Under the pieces are notes generated by a model that was not told the origin of the DNA, searched no databases, and was given only the letters and a program-made list of their open reading frames with translations. Positions 32,860-44,618 of a stretch of DNA of 64,000 bases are shown here, one piece after another (position 1 is the first letter of the stretch; each line of letters opens with the position of its first letter). The DNA is from Clonostachys chloroleuca (taxonomy: Eukaryota; Ascomycota; Sordariomycetes; Hypocreales; Bionectriaceae). The translations under genes and the position numbers were made by a program. The stretch lies in contig JBANAY010000003.1 of NCBI GenBank assembly GCA_037952775.1, positions 2,542,001 through 2,606,000 on the forward strand, written 5' to 3'.

Positions 32860-33479
32860 GATGTCGTGGAGATATGGGCGGGGTGTATGTTCTGATGGAG
32901 GTTGATATTCCAACCCTAATTGCGGCGGCTTCAACTTGGAAATCTTGGATGCTCCGAAATATTTCTGCCGCGGCTGACCGCCTTGAGAATTCCCGCTCAA
33001 CCGCTCAAAGTCTATTTGCTCGGCCCCACTTCTCCGTCGATGCCGTCTTGGCAGATGGCGATGTGGCGAAGGCTCTGAAGGCTAATCGAGTTGAAAAAGT
33101 GGAAGATAAGACAGTTGGAGGCATGCGTTAATTCGATCAGATCTGTGTGGGGAAAAATAGTATTTCATGTTTGAATAATCTTTCTGAAAACCTAGGTAAT
33201 AGATGCCAAAGTGCCAGCATGAGCAGCTAAGCGTCGTTACTTAGACAGATCCCCGCCCTCAACTTATCCCCAAGCGCTTAGCAAGGGCTCTCGACAGATA
33301 CTATTTGACAACTCCACCACTATCAGATCTTTAATTCCCACATCCCCATCTAACTCTCACACACTCTCCCTCTCTCGTTCCCCCTGTCTTTTCGGGCATA
33401 TCATGCATCCTGAAGATGAACTTGAGGACGGAATAACCCCTGGGGCATCTCGGTTTCGTCCCAAGCCATGCTTGAAAAT
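32860..33479. promoter_or_regulatory. TIM22 upstream region and 3' flank of the Myb-like gene
   Basis: About 620 bp. It holds the leader and promoter of TIM22 (minus) and the 3' flank of the next minus-strand gene. A pyrimidine-rich stretch lies at about 33340-33390 on the plus strand. No gene seen. Confidence 0.45.
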
Positions 33480-34180
33480 CTAGAATTCACGAGCCTCAGA
33501 GGCTGAGATCACAGAAACCGACGACATAGAGCAGTTGGCGTAAGAAGAATCGGGTGAAATAGTCCTCCCGTGATCCAATTTGGTAGCAATAAGGAGTGCC
33601 TCAAAGGGTGAGCATCCTCCGCTCGAAGAGCTTGTGGTCTTGTCGGTTTTATCAGGGGTGCAATCATGAGCGCCTACTTCATCCGTCGAGGCCATAGCTT
33701 TGTCTTGTTGTCTGCTCTCGGGGCGAGGGTTTCTTTCAGGAGTTGAAGGGCCTAGCACTTCATCGCGGGCTTGGTGGTGTTTTTCTGCCAAGGAAGTCTT
33801 ACTTAGAGATAAAGGAAATCAATCACTTTCGCAGGAGGGTTCTGTCCCACGTACCGAGTTCCTGCATATGCTCGCGGACAAATGGCCGTGCTTGAGGCGA
33901 GTGTCTTCTTGTTTTGATGTTCTGATAATAGTGTTCGTCTAGGGGTTGTTTGGGTTACTCCATGTTCACACCACTGGCGATGGGAAACAAGGTAACACGT
34001 ACAAAGCATCGTCTTCGTGTAAATACGCCGTTTTGGTCGGCCCATCATTTCCTGCATGATTGCGGCGCATTGATTCCAGGATTTCAACCTGTCTGACATG
34101 TTTGCAGCTTGGGGCGATTGGGGAATAATGGTACGCCAGAAGATGAGCTCCTCTGCCTTATTCCAGGTTTTCCCGCCCAT
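33480..34180 (-). CDS. Myb/SANT-like protein
   Basis: Three exons, 34180-34003, 33938-33855 and 33784-33480, all with good consensus and consistent phase 1; 188 residues. The N-terminal 65 residues read GKTWNKAEELIFWRTIIPQS, then SDRLKSWNQCAAIMQEMM and PKRRIYTKTMLYEHYYQN. Three helices carry regularly spaced Trp residues, as in Myb/SANT or trihelix DNA-binding domains, and the domain ends in a basic stretch. Residues 85-188 are polar and probably disordered, rich in Ser, Thr and Asp. The start follows from the first ATG; the frame extends upstream without one. The product is probably a small nuclear DNA-binding protein; target unknown. It is a minus-strand neighbour of TIM22 and GEP4, with no evident functional link. 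Confidence 0.72.
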
Positions 34181-34590
34181 TTCGCCGGTGGTCGCTGTTG
34201 GTGTCAAACAACGTAGAGCAGTGAAGTGTCTCAAGAACTTGTTTGTGAGATGAGAATCAGCCGGGCCAGACCTCTTCGACAACGCTGGTTACCTAGGTGG
34301 AACCCAGATGTCTCGCAATTCTATTCTTATAGGTTTGCTTTTATGTTGTCTGGATTTGTGCTGCGCTCGATTCACCGCCGGTCAAGATGAAACTTACTGA
34401 ATAAATGAATAATAGGGCGGTCAGTGAGGTGGCGATTTCGCCCAGGAAGGCACCTGACGCGAATCATTCGTGAATCACAGACGTTACACGTGCACTGAAA
34501 GGCGTATATTCTGCCTCCTTCCTGGTGACATGTCTGATCAAAAACCACAATATTCGTACAATAGTCAAGACAGCCAACAACCAACACCGA
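34181..34590. other. short intergenic region
   Basis: About 410 bp between the start of the Myb-like gene and the end of the GEP4-like gene, both on the minus strand. Probable promoter of the former. No gene seen. Confidence 0.5.
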
Positions 34591-35371
34591 CTACTCCTCA
34601 AAGGGGCTGCGAGGATCCATGGCCACAACCCCTCTGGCCATTAGGAAGGCCGACAGAGGTCGTTCTATCCGAGAAAACTGTTCGGCATTAGAAATCGCTA
34701 TCTGAAGGTGGATTACCAAAACGAAAACACTCACGAAACTCTTCTTCTTGAGAGGAATCACCCCATCTCGAATCCAGAAGCCCCATCCGCCCATCATATT
34801 GGCCAGCATCATATCTGTTGTGAGTCGATCACCTACGACGGCAATCTGTGAGGGGTGGGTGACTCCTGTCTCGGGATGTTGCTTGAAATATTCCATAATC
34901 TCCCTCCCACACCCTGGCTTCTTGACAGAATGCGACAGCACAGAGACACCTGTGTTCTTCTCCACCTCGACGGCTAATTTGAGCTTCGGGTCCCAACTCT
35001 GAGCCCCCGCCGTGTTCGAGACAATGAGAAGTCGACGCCCAGGATATGCGTTCTGCAGAGCCTCAAACTTGTCCTAAGGGGAATTCAATATTCTGGGTCT
35101 TCGAGGACAAACCATTAAAAACAATAATTTGAAACATGCTCACCTTATAATCCGGATATACTTCATTCTGGTCGGGATAAGCAAAGCAGTCATCTTTGTC
35201 AAGGACCACGGCGCGGATGTCGGTCGCAGCGCGCCCTTCACGCTGCAGCGCCTTATCTAGCGGAATAGGAAGATCATTGAAATTTGAGACTGTGTGATGC
35301 GGAAGACAGATGCTTGGCTTGAACAGGATCCGGACTACATTAAAAGTAGCTGACAGATTGAAGTTGATCAT
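34591..35371 (-). CDS. GEP4: mitochondrial phosphatidylglycerophosphatase, GEP4-like (HAD superfamily)
   Basis: Dephosphorylates phosphatidylglycerophosphate to phosphatidylglycerol in cardiolipin synthesis at the matrix face of the inner mitochondrial membrane. Exons 35371-35144, 35073-34735 and 34677-34591, all phase 0; 217 residues. HAD motifs are visible in order: motif I VVLDKDDCFAYP (Asp nucleophile and second Asp, about 56-67), motif II in LLIVSNTAG, motif III Lys in SVKKPGC, and motif IV VGDRLTTDMMLAN. DKDDCFAYP and KKPG are typical of the Gep4/PGP phosphatase branch. The last exon (29 codons, FSRIERPLSAFLMARG) fits the short C-terminal helix of the family. Divergent from ORC2 with 291 bp between the start codons. 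Confidence 0.9.
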
Positions 35372-35662
35372 GATGAGCCAGCATGCCTGTTGCAGGATTG
35401 AGATGTGTAAGATGCTAAGGTAGCTAATTACAGGCAGGATGGATTCAAGCCGATTGGTGTGCTTTTTAACATGCGCGATCGCTAGAATCGAGATGTACCT
35501 TTTGGAGACCGTTGAGCTCGCGCCACACAAAGAAGACTGCGCCACAAACGCCAAGCGACTGGTCCCTGGAGGGATGGCAGGGGTGTCGCGACTCGGTCCA
35601 GTCCAGAATACTAAATTAATTGAGGATCGCGACTCTCACAATCCCGTTGCCCAAGCAAAACG
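35372..35662. promoter_or_regulatory. bidirectional promoter of GEP4 and ORC2
   Basis: The two start codons face away from each other with 291 bp between, so both promoters and leaders must lie here. No TATA box stands out. Confidence 0.5.
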
Positions 35663-37475
35663 ATGCCACCGAAAAAAGTCAACACAGAGGGCTCCCCGGC
35701 AGAAGACCAGTCGCGTCTGCGTCGTAAAAGGTCGCATCTTGAAGTGGAAGCTTCCCAGGAAGATGTTGACGCTACTACACCATCGAAAAGGCGACGAAGC
35801 TCCGTGAATTCGTTACACCAAAATGTCGAGTCTAGTGCATCGGAAAGCATCAATGGAACCAGCAATCAAAATGGCACATCCGACTCCGGGGAGCACTCGG
35901 AACCAGCTCTGGAAGCATCATCCCAAGAACCCAAGACGACACCAAGGAAAAGAGGGCGCCCTCCAAAAGCAGCGTCGCAGAGTAACACGCCCACACCAAA
36001 AGCCAAACGTCAACGAGCCTTTCAAACTCCGACAAAAGGAACAATCGCCGACGACGCCACACCACGAAGACAGGCAGGCGCAGACCGTTCAGCGAGGAGA
36101 AAGAGTGCAAGGGCATTGATAGAGCAGGTTGTGGGAGATGGCGACAGCGACAACCAAGATGACGAGGATGCTCTAGCAAGGGAAATTTACGAATCAAGCG
36201 AAGGCGAAGCAGACGATGAGATCTTCCAAAGTGCCAAGAGCAACAAGGCACAACCAGGCGAGGATGGCTTGGTGGACAACGCGGCCGAACAACCTGCTGT
36301 AACTCCAACGAAACGAAGAGCTCGAAAGAAAGCACGATCTCCAACACCTCCTCGCGACCTCCCACCTCACGAGCTTTACTTTGCACAAAATAAGCCCGGA
36401 CGACCGAAGACCTCGAATAATACACTCGCCTCGTTGGATTTGCTCACGCATGATGAGTACTTCAAGATCCTCAACGGAAGAGATGAAAAGCACAGTGGCG
36501 ATATACAATACCTCGAGTCTCTGCATGCAGAATCATTTCCACAATGGGCATTCGAATTGGCGGAAGGCTTCAGCCTCTGTCTGTACGGATACGGATCGAA
36601 AAGGCAATTGCTCCAAAAATTTGCCAAGCACCTTCATTCTACAAGTCCGAAAGGAAAACAGCGGAAAATTGTCATGGTCAATGGTTATGCATCAACAATG
36701 ACTATGCGAGAGATCCTCGCTACCGTCGCGGTTGCAGTAGATCCGAAGAGGCGGATTCCGACCACGCAGCCGGCTACCATGGTTCAAAACATACTCGCCC
36801 ATCTCTCGACCACCAGTATTGTCCTCACGATTATTGTCAACTCGATCGATGCTGTGCCTCTGAGGAAACTCGGGCATCAGTCTGTACTTGCCCAGCTGGC
36901 ATCCCACCCCCAAGTCGGCCTCGCATGTTCTGCAGATACCCCCGACTTCTCTCTTCTATGGGATATCGGTCTCAGGTCTGCTTTCAACTTCACATTCCAT
37001 GACTGTACCACATTTTCCCCGTTCACCGTTGAGCTTAATGTAGTGGATGATGTCCACGAACTCCTTGGTAGGAAGGCTCATCGTGTCAACGGTCGTGAAG
37101 GTGTCGCTTTCGTCCTTCGCAGTCTTCCCGACAACGCGAAGAACCTGTTCCAGCTTATCGTCGGTGAGACTCTTATCGCGATGGAGGAGGAGTCCGGTGA
37201 TGGCGATGAAGTGGGTGTCGAGTATAGGATGCTATACAATAAATCGGTGGAAGAGTTCATTTGCAGTTCGGAAATGGCCTTCCGGACGCTACTGAAAGAG
37301 TATGTCATGTGGCGATCCTACCTAAAAGGAAAGAAGAAGCGTGCTAACATGTTGTTCCAGATTCCACGATCACCAGATCATCACGAGCCGAAAGGATGCC
37401 CTAGGCACCGAGTTGCTCAGCGTCCCGTTCCGGAAAGATGAGCTCGAGGCTATTTTAGAAGACTTGACTGCATAA
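35663..37475 (+). CDS. ORC2: origin recognition complex subunit 2
   Basis: Subunit of the six-protein complex that marks replication origins and loads MCM helicase. Exons 35663-37299 and 37361-37475 (61-bp intron, gtatgt..gctaac..cag); 583 residues. Residues 1-240 are disordered, basic and Ser/Thr-rich, and include an AT-hook-like core TPRKRGRPPK (about 92-101) and several (S/T)P sites that could be CDK targets. The conserved AAA+-like part starts at HDEYFKILNGRDEKH, runs through FSLCLYGYGSKRQLLQKFA (Walker-A-like position, degenerate as usual in ORC2) and ends in the winged-helix region with LLKEFHDHQIITSRKDALGT, which is formed exactly across the splice. The protein ends LEAILEDLTA, with length and ending typical of the family. 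Confidence 0.95.
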
Positions 37476-38293
37476 ATCGCCCCTGCGCACCACTATCGTA
37501 ATATTACAGCGACCTCGCTTGTATTATATCATCTTTCAGCAATCAGTTGAGGAGGTTAGCGCATTCATTTAGTTATCATAGAAGATCCTCATCCAGCCGA
37601 CTTCATTACACTCCATGCATCCAAAGGTGTTGGCAGGGGGGACAGGTATAGAACTGCATATTAATTCAATACTATTATTATGAATTGTCATTACTATGAA
37701 TCAGTAATGAAACTATTTGTGCAGCGGCATAAGCCCGCCCAACACACACCCAAGCATCATGGACATGTGAGCCGGTGTCGGACAAGGACCAGGGGCAGGT
37801 CTTATCTACTGGTTCCTGCATGTCTTATCTCGATGCTGCGCCAGGCCAGCTGTGCACTACGTAATCGAGCTCCCAGGTCCCAGCGGAGAGCTCCAGGCTG
37901 TCATGGCGCATTTGATGGGGAAAACAGTCAGGCGGCTCAGGCTGCTGTGCCACCGGGGCTAGCGCCAGGTCTCCTCCACACAGGCGCTGTTCCACCTGCA
38001 GTTGCATGCCAGGCACCTGCGGGCTGGGGCGTCACTTGTGACTCGGGTGGGGCCCGATCCAGACTCTGAGTGGCTGATGCACACGCCCGCATGAATTACG
38101 TAGCGTACTGTAGCAGCAGGCCGGAGAACCTATTTGAGCTGGGAACTGAGTTGCCCGGCACCCGAGGCTTCGCCGTGCTTATCTACCTCCAGCAGCTAGT
38201 CATTCCTCCCTCCTCTTCCATCTCTCCTCCCATCCATCCTCCTCATCTCCCATTGCATCCATCATCGATTAACCAGATCGCCGCATCGCCACA
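37476..38293. promoter_or_regulatory. intergenic region with CT-rich leader of carboxypeptidase Y
   Basis: About 820 bp. The segment 38201-38262 is almost purely C and T on the plus strand, a common feature just upstream of the start of strongly expressed genes in filamentous fungi. A 129-codon frame at 37680-38069 has no recognisable content. Confidence 0.5.
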
Positions 38294-39984
38294 ATGCGTC
38301 TGTCTTCTTCTGCCCTCGTTTTGGGCGCCGCTTCGGCCGTTGCTGCCGAGCAGCACGTTCTCACCGGAGGCAGCTCCGATAAGGTCTCATACACCTTCGC
38401 GGACAAGACCGAGTCATGGGTCAAGCCGTTTGAGGAGCTCTATGGCGAGATGAAGTCCGAGGCCAAGGGCATCTGGGATGAAGTTTCTATGCTGATGCCC
38501 GATGCCATCGAGGCCTTTAAGCAGACCGTCTCCGGCCCCAAGCCCAAGCCTGCTACCCGTCGCCCAGACTCCCATTGGGATCACATCGTCAAGGGCGAGG
38601 AGGTCTACAAGGCCAAGGTTTCGGCCTCTTCTACCGGCCGTGCCGATAGCTACCTGAAGAACTACAACCTTCGTGCCAAGTCTGTCGACCCCTCCAAGCT
38701 CGGCGTCGACACCGTCAAGCAGTACAGCGGTTACCTCGATGACGAGGAGGAGGACAAGCACTTATTCTACTGTAAGCACTTATCCCGCTCTCTTTCATCC
38801 TCATGATACTGATCCTTCTCCCTTCAGGGTTCTTCGAGTCCCGCAACGACCCCGAGAACGACCCAGTTGTCCTCTGGCTCAACGGTGGCCCAGGCTGCTC
38901 CTCGCTCACTGGTCTCTTCCTTGAGCTGGGCCCTGCCTCTGTTGACAAGAAGCTCCAGCTCGTCAACAACCCCTCCGCATGGAACAACAATGCTTCCGTC
39001 ATCTTCCTCGACCAGCCCGTCAATGTTGGTTACTCTTATAGCAGTGGAAGTGTCAGCAACACTGTTGCTGCCGGCAAGGACATCTATGCCCTCCTCACTC
39101 TCTTCTTCCAACAATTCCCTCAGTATGCTAAGCAGGACTTCCACATTGCTGGAGAGTCGTATGCTGGCCACTACATCCCCGTCTTTGCCAACGAGATCCT
39201 GAAGCATGAGGAGCGCAACATCAACCTCAAGAGTGTGCTCATTGGTAACGGTCTCACTGACGGCCTTACCCAGTACGCTTACTACCGCCCCATGGCGTGC
39301 GGTGAGGGTGGCCACGAATCTGTTCTGAGCCAAGGCGAGTGCCAGTCGATGGACAATGCTCTCCCCCGATGCCAGTCTCTCATCCAGAACTGCTACGATT
39401 CTGAGAGCGCCTGGTCATGTGTTCCCGCCACCATCTACTGTAACAACGCCATGATGGGTCCCTATCAACGTACTGGTCTGAACGTCTATGACATTCGCGG
39501 CAAGTGCGAGGATACTTCTAACCTTTGCTACTCTGGCCTTGGTTACATCTCCGACTACCTCAACCAGAGATCGGTCCAGGATGCTCTTGGCGCTGAGGTC
39601 AGCACCTACGACAGCTGCAACTTTGACATCAACCGCAACTTCATGTTCGCTGGTGACTGGATGAAGCCATACCACCGCGTCGTTCCCGATGTTCTTGCCA
39701 AGATTCCAGTTCTCATCTACGCCGGTGACAAGGACTTCATTTGCAACTGGCTCGGTAACCAGGCCTGGACCGACGAGCTTGAGTGGGACGGCCATGCTGG
39801 CTTTTCCAAGGCTGAGTTGAAGGATCTCAAGACCCCCAACGCCAAGAAGGAATACGGCAAGGTCAAGTCCAGCGGCAACCTGACCTTCATGCGCATCTAC
39901 GGCGCCGGCCACATGGTTCCCATGGACCAGCCCGAGAACTCCGTCGACTTCTACAACCGCTGGTTGGGTGGCGAGTGGTTCTAA
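38294..39984 (+). CDS. cpyA: vacuolar serine carboxypeptidase Y
   Basis: Removes C-terminal residues from peptides in the vacuole. Exons 38294-38771 and 38828-39984 (56-bp intron); 544 residues. It has a signal peptide ([18 protein letters not shown]), a propeptide of about 100 residues, then the mature S10 peptidase beginning around [20 protein letters not shown]. Substrate-binding [10 protein letters not shown] lies at 176-185, catalytic Ser270 in [10 protein letters not shown], Asp462 in [11 protein letters not shown] and His521 in [12 protein letters not shown]. The Cys next to the catalytic Asp is the reactive thiol site of CPY enzymes. Cys-rich loops ([12 protein letters not shown]) provide the expected disulfides. 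Strong C-ending codon bias suggests high expression. Confidence 0.96.
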
Positions 39985-40440
39985 ATGATGTCTGTGTCCA
40001 TGTTTTCTTTATTTGTATCTCTGCATTTTTTGGGTTAGGTGACAAGTGGGTTCATATCAGCGTAACACATATCTTACTTAGAATGGGAAGCGAGAGGAGA
40101 TTTCTGTTGGCTCAAGATTGGACAATGCTCTGTGCGATGGAGGCTGCATTCAATCAGATTGGCATGTTCTGAACAGAACTTGCAGCGATCCAGTATACGT
40201 AGAACAATATATGTGAAATTCAAAGCGACATGAAAACCACACCACGTCCACATTCATATTCCACTTTCAAGGGTACAGTATATGCTCATCCATTGGATTT
40301 TAGTCCAGCTCAGATACATAACTACTTCTAGGGTAAGTAAAGTGCTGCTTTGACAAGGACTTCTGCCACTCTGTTATTAAACCACTCGTTGATTTTCTGG
40401 TTGCTACAGATCAAGCTTTTGCTCTTCCTCGAATCCTCGA
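39985..40440. other. convergent intergenic region
   Basis: About 455 bp of 3' flank between carboxypeptidase Y and the membrane-protein gene. AT-rich, no gene seen. Confidence 0.6.
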
Positions 40441-40971
40441 CTATGGGAGGGTGAACGTAGTCGTGACAGCCATCACGGCACAAGCCCAAGCGCCCAAGTC
40501 GGTCGTCACCATGCGGACTAGGTTGACGCCGAGCCAGTCCCTCATGTAGTCGCTGTTCGACTTCCCCTTCTCCTGGCCCTCTGACGCCTGGCCGCCGCGG
40601 TCCTCGATGATGGCGGCGACGGACGGCGCGACGAGGGGCACGAAGAGCAGATGACCGGTGGCCAGGGCGGCGGTGGCGACGTACCAGGGAAAGGAGCCGC
40701 GGGCGCGGAGGAGGGGGCGGGCGAGGTAGATGGCGCCGACCGAGGACCAGGTGGTGACGCCGAGGAGGCCGACAACCTTCCAGAGGTTGGCCCAGAAGGT
40801 GTTGGCGAAGTAAGGGGGCAGGACCTCGTCGGCGCCGCGGACGTTGGGCCGGACGAGGGAGGAGAAGAAGATGTGCTGGTCGAGGGAGAACCAGAGGGAG
40901 CAGGAGGAGGAGATGAGCGGGGTGGTGAGGAGGAGGGTGGTGGCCTTGGGGGAGAGCAGCTGGGAGGCCAT
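40441..40971 (-). CDS. four-helix integral membrane protein of unknown function
   Basis: 176 residues, single exon, from the ATG at 40971; the frame extends upstream but that part looks untranslated. Four membrane helices are visible: LLLTTPLISSSCSLWFSLDQ (about 13-32), WKVVGLLGVTTWSSVGAIYL (62-82), WYVATAALATGHLLFVPLVA (95-115) and a last one near GAWACAVMAVTTTF (160-173). Conserved-looking features are the LDQHIFFSSLVRP segment after helix 1 and WLGVNLVRMVTTDLGAW before helix 4. This resembles a family of small fungal membrane proteins similar in topology to DUF1772/anthrone-oxygenase-like proteins, but I cannot assign the function. Confidence 0.7.
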   Translation of the reverse strand: MASQLLSPKATTLLLTTPLISSSCSLWFSLDQHIFFSSLVRPNVRGADEVLPPYFANTFWANLWKVVGLLGVTTWSSVGAIYLARPLLRARGSFPWYVATAALATGHLLFVPLVAPSVAAIIEDRGGQASEGQEKGKSNSDYMRDWLGVNLVRMVTTDLGAWACAVMAVTTTFTLP

Positions 40972-41541
40972 GGTTGGTTGATCGAAGGCTCTGGTGAGGT
41001 TGGTTTGTAGGTGTAAGTAACGGAGGACGGACGTTGAAGTTGAGGATGAGGCTCGGTCAGCAATTAGATCAACAACGATGATGCCACATGCATCCAGCGC
41101 AGATCGATCAGATAGGAAGCCTTTTATATCACTACGGCATAATCTACTCTCCGTAGATGATCCATTGATTGGAAAAGAACTTTGAAAATTGCTCATCCGG
41201 AGCCAGACCAGCCTCGTGCAACAAGCATCATCACTGAAGCCGATCCGATCTCCACACGAGACCCTCATTATACGCCGGGCACTGGGCGGTGCCTCCGGGA
41301 TATTCCACTCATTGCGGCACGTAACGATTGTGCAGAGGGAAATTCGTACCACTTGCGGACTTTCGCGAAAACGCGGCTCTGGTATTGTAAAACTCCGCAG
41401 CCAACTCCAATCTCTCCTTTCTAGGCAATAGCCGATGTCCACATCACAATGGATCTAATCGAGCACACGTACTCTCGAGCACATTATTCTTGATGGTGAG
41501 TAAGTTACAGCTGTCTATCGATCAAGTACCTCGTCTCTCGC
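40972..41541. other. intergenic region
   Basis: About 570 bp of promoter for the membrane-protein gene and 3' flank of the PL4 lyase gene, both on the minus strand. No gene seen. Confidence 0.55.
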
Positions 41542-43814
41542 CTAGACAATCTCAAAGCGAAGCGCATCATACTGTACATACACCGTCTCTGCCAGCAACG
41601 CAGACTCGTAGTTGGTGCCATTGTAGGGCAAGCTGAGCACAAACTCGTTTTCCCCCTCGCGCAGCAACTCAGGCTTGAAGATGAATTTATGGGCAACGCC
41701 GTAGCAGATCACAGCAGAGCGCACGCCACACGAGCTGCTCTGATTATACCTATCCCACAAATCAGTATTAGAAGGAAGCCGGCAGTTTTGAAACCTGAGT
41801 TGAAGAAGAACTTACGGAATCACCCATGGCTCGAGATCCTGGCCGTTGATGCTGACGGTATAAGGCAGGTTCGCGTACGGCTCCGACGCATTGTACACGT
41901 CCGTGTTCCCCGCCGCCGTCTTCACGCCCGCCAGCTGGACCGTCAGCGTGGCCTGCCGTTTCCAGTCGATCTGCGCCCTGTCGAGGTCGAACGCGACGGT
42001 CCAGTTGTTCACGTTGCCGTCCCCGACGTAGGGCTCGGGTCTGTTGTAGTTGGAGCGGCCCCCGAAGACGCTCCAGTGGATGTAGTTCCAGTCCTCGGCC
42101 TCCTTGCTCTCCCCGACCTTGAAGCGGACCCCTTCGGGGAAGTCCTCGACGAAGTCGTAGGCGCCCCAGTAGATGCGGTACTCCTCGGGGTGGAGGGTGT
42201 GCTTGGTGTCGCGCGCGGTTCCGTGCCTGTACTCGCCGGCCGAGCGGTCGGGGTAGCCCAGACGCCAGATCTCTACGCCCTCGGTCTCCTCGCGCCAGCG
42301 GGCGTGGGTCATTTGCATCACGCTCGCGCCGGAGGAGGCTGTGACGACCACGTCGTCCTTGATGTAGTGGCCGAAGACGCCGTCGGCGTAGATTGTGAGG
42401 CGGTACGTGCCCTCCTTGACCATGGGGATCGTGGCGTAGCCCCCGTCGTCAATGTTGGCCCAGTACTGGTACGCCTTGGTGTCGAGGACGTTCTCCTGGA
42501 AGTCGACGCCGTTCTGGGACAGGACTGCAAGCGGCCGTTTGGCGTTCTTGGGGAGGTCGACGTGGAGCTTCCAGGTTGCCCGTTTCGAGGACGGGACGTA
42601 GTTGGTGACGTGCTCTGCGATGGAATCGTAGAACTCGGCGTTCCAGGTAGGATCGGCGAATTGGGCGGCGTCCTCGTGCAGTGCGAGGATGTCAGAACCT
42701 TCTGGGAAGCGGTTGAAATAGTAATAAGCCTATGCTCGTAAGTTAGCACTCTCTGTTTCTGAAAACTCAGGCCAACAAGTGGGATCTCACAGGCCCAAAT
42801 GTCCTATCAAAGCCGTTTGTGATATCAGGCTGTTAGCTGGTTAGCTTGGTCTAGGTTAAAATAGTATAGGAGAAGGGCATTTGAAGAGTACCGTCTGGTC
42901 ACCGTGGTGGTTGGAGCTGATATAGTTATAGACGATACCGTCCACAGTAAGGTCTGAATGGGTAGGGCCGCCAAAGTACGTGTCTTTCGTGTTCATCACC
43001 AGCCAAGCTCCATAAGTCGATCCGTCGGGGGTATTAGAGCCATCAGCAAATCTGCATTCAACACAGTCAGCCATTGCCCGTTTGTTGAAAAGAATGAGTT
43101 GCACACGCACAAACCATAGGCGTCAAGATCTCTCCATGGGTCGGAAAATGTGTACTTGGTGAAGTAATCCGCCAGTTCCTTCACATACGCATCGTCGGGC
43201 GTATTCCCAAGATACCAGGTCGCATCCTGCACTGTGACCTGCTTGCTTGTGGCCTCAGACCCAGGGAGAGGGGCATAGTGTCCCTTGTTGGTCAAGAGAT
43301 GGGTCCATATATCAGTGTTCGGGCGGAACATGGTTCTCAGCTCTTGCAGATTCCGCAGGAAGGGTGTCGTTTCGTTGTGGTATGCCACCCGGCTGAACGT
43401 GTGTAAGCCCGTCTCGCCATCACGGAGGAACCAGTACTGCTCAAGGACCTGGCCCGTCGCGATATAAGTGTCAGACATCTTGACGCCACCATAGGCGGCC
43501 CCGGTAGAGTCGGTGCCAGAGTACAGCTCATAGCTTGGCTTCTGGGTGCCGGGTGTCCAGAAACCCGAGGGAATGCAGTAGCAATTCAAGTATGGCCCCT
43601 GGCCGGTAGCGCCGCTCTTGGGACCAAGCAGATCCTGCCCATCGAGAGTGAGGCTCACCACAGACCCTATCGACTTATCAATGGCGGTATAAAACCGGTC
43701 GTTCGAGAGGATGAACCGGCCATCTGTCTCGTTGGCATCCAGCTTCGCAGACGCTTGAAGCGGCGCCTGGAGCCCCAAGACAAGAAGCGACAAGAGTGAC
43801 GACCTCGAAAACAT
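41542..43814 (-). CDS. rglB: rhamnogalacturonan endolyase, polysaccharide lyase family 4
   Basis: Cleaves the rhamnogalacturonan I backbone of pectin by beta-elimination, outside the cell. Five exons: 43814-43111, 43051-42892, 42829-42791, 42729-41816 and 41749-41542; 674 residues, close to the RglB subgroup. Signal peptide FSRSSLLSLLVLGLQAPLQAS, then the catalytic beta-sandwich domain (about 25-300) with YGAWLVMNTKDTYFGGPTHS and NYISSNHHGDQTPD. A fibronectin-III-like domain follows (VKEGTYRLTIYADGVFGHYI). Last is a carbohydrate-binding jelly-roll domain (NYIHWSVFGGRSNY; NNWTVAFDLDRAQI; VRSAVICYGVAHKF; ending ALRFEIV). The first donor site is best placed at GTGCGT, giving AYGLFADGS. Third positions in exon 4 are very GC-rich. 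It suggests that the fungus feeds on plant tissue. Confidence 0.93.
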
Positions 43815-44618
43815 GATTCCAATCTGCAACAACAGCAACAGTCGGGTGTGCGAATCATCCAAAATTGGTCCTCTTACACTCCAGAGAAAGGGTTGTATAT
43901 ACTGTCGGGGTAACTCTTAAATATACACTATATCTTAGCCAAGCGTTCCCATCATTTCCCAACTCCATCCCTGTCCATACAAAAAAAAATCCCAAGTAGT
44001 TTTCTAGCTTTCGCAATAGGTAGAGATACAAGGATGTGTGAGATGTCATGTGGCCGAATGTTCTCTTCGGCTTCGCAATGATTATCCCCGCAGACAGGGA
44101 CATTGCAATTTAGCCGTTGCTTGAGCCCAGTTCCCCCACGATAGGCGCGCACTTAATTTCGGTTGTCGGGGAATCATCCAGCGAGCTGCCCGCGAAAACG
44201 GCTTACATCTTCCAGCCTAGTTTATCGGAAGTGAGAAACATCTCGACTACCGAGCAGAATTGGCGGAGCCATATGTCATCGACTATCCCCTTTGTTGTTG
44301 TGGGGAAGCATGGCTCGCTCGTTTCTGATATTAGATTATGTGCCTGAGTCTGTACCACTTCGGCAATCCGGGGTTTGAGCCGCGGACAGGGCCTCCTACT
44401 TTCCACGTATGGGAGAGCGGCCTAGTCATACCAGCTCAGTCGTGACTGTCCAGGAAAAGCAACTTAGATTAAACGGCGTTACATCACAGATATTTGTTCG
44501 TCGGAGAGCCGCACAATACGACCCTTACGCTCGCGCGAAGAATGGGCTTTGATAAGCTGATTTCAATTAGTCCATAAAGGAAAATACGCTATAACACTTG
44601 TGACCGATGTATATATAC
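43815..44618. other. intergenic region upstream of the PL4 lyase
   Basis: About 800 bp with the promoter of the lyase and the 3' flank of the PRP45 gene. No gene seen. Confidence 0.55.

Noticed and set aside
41689..42741. 350-codon plus-strand frame antisense to the PL4 lyase
   Set aside because: Same cause: the GC-rich exon 4 of the lyase leaves the antisense frame open. The translation is Val/Asp/Gly-rich without recognisable content.
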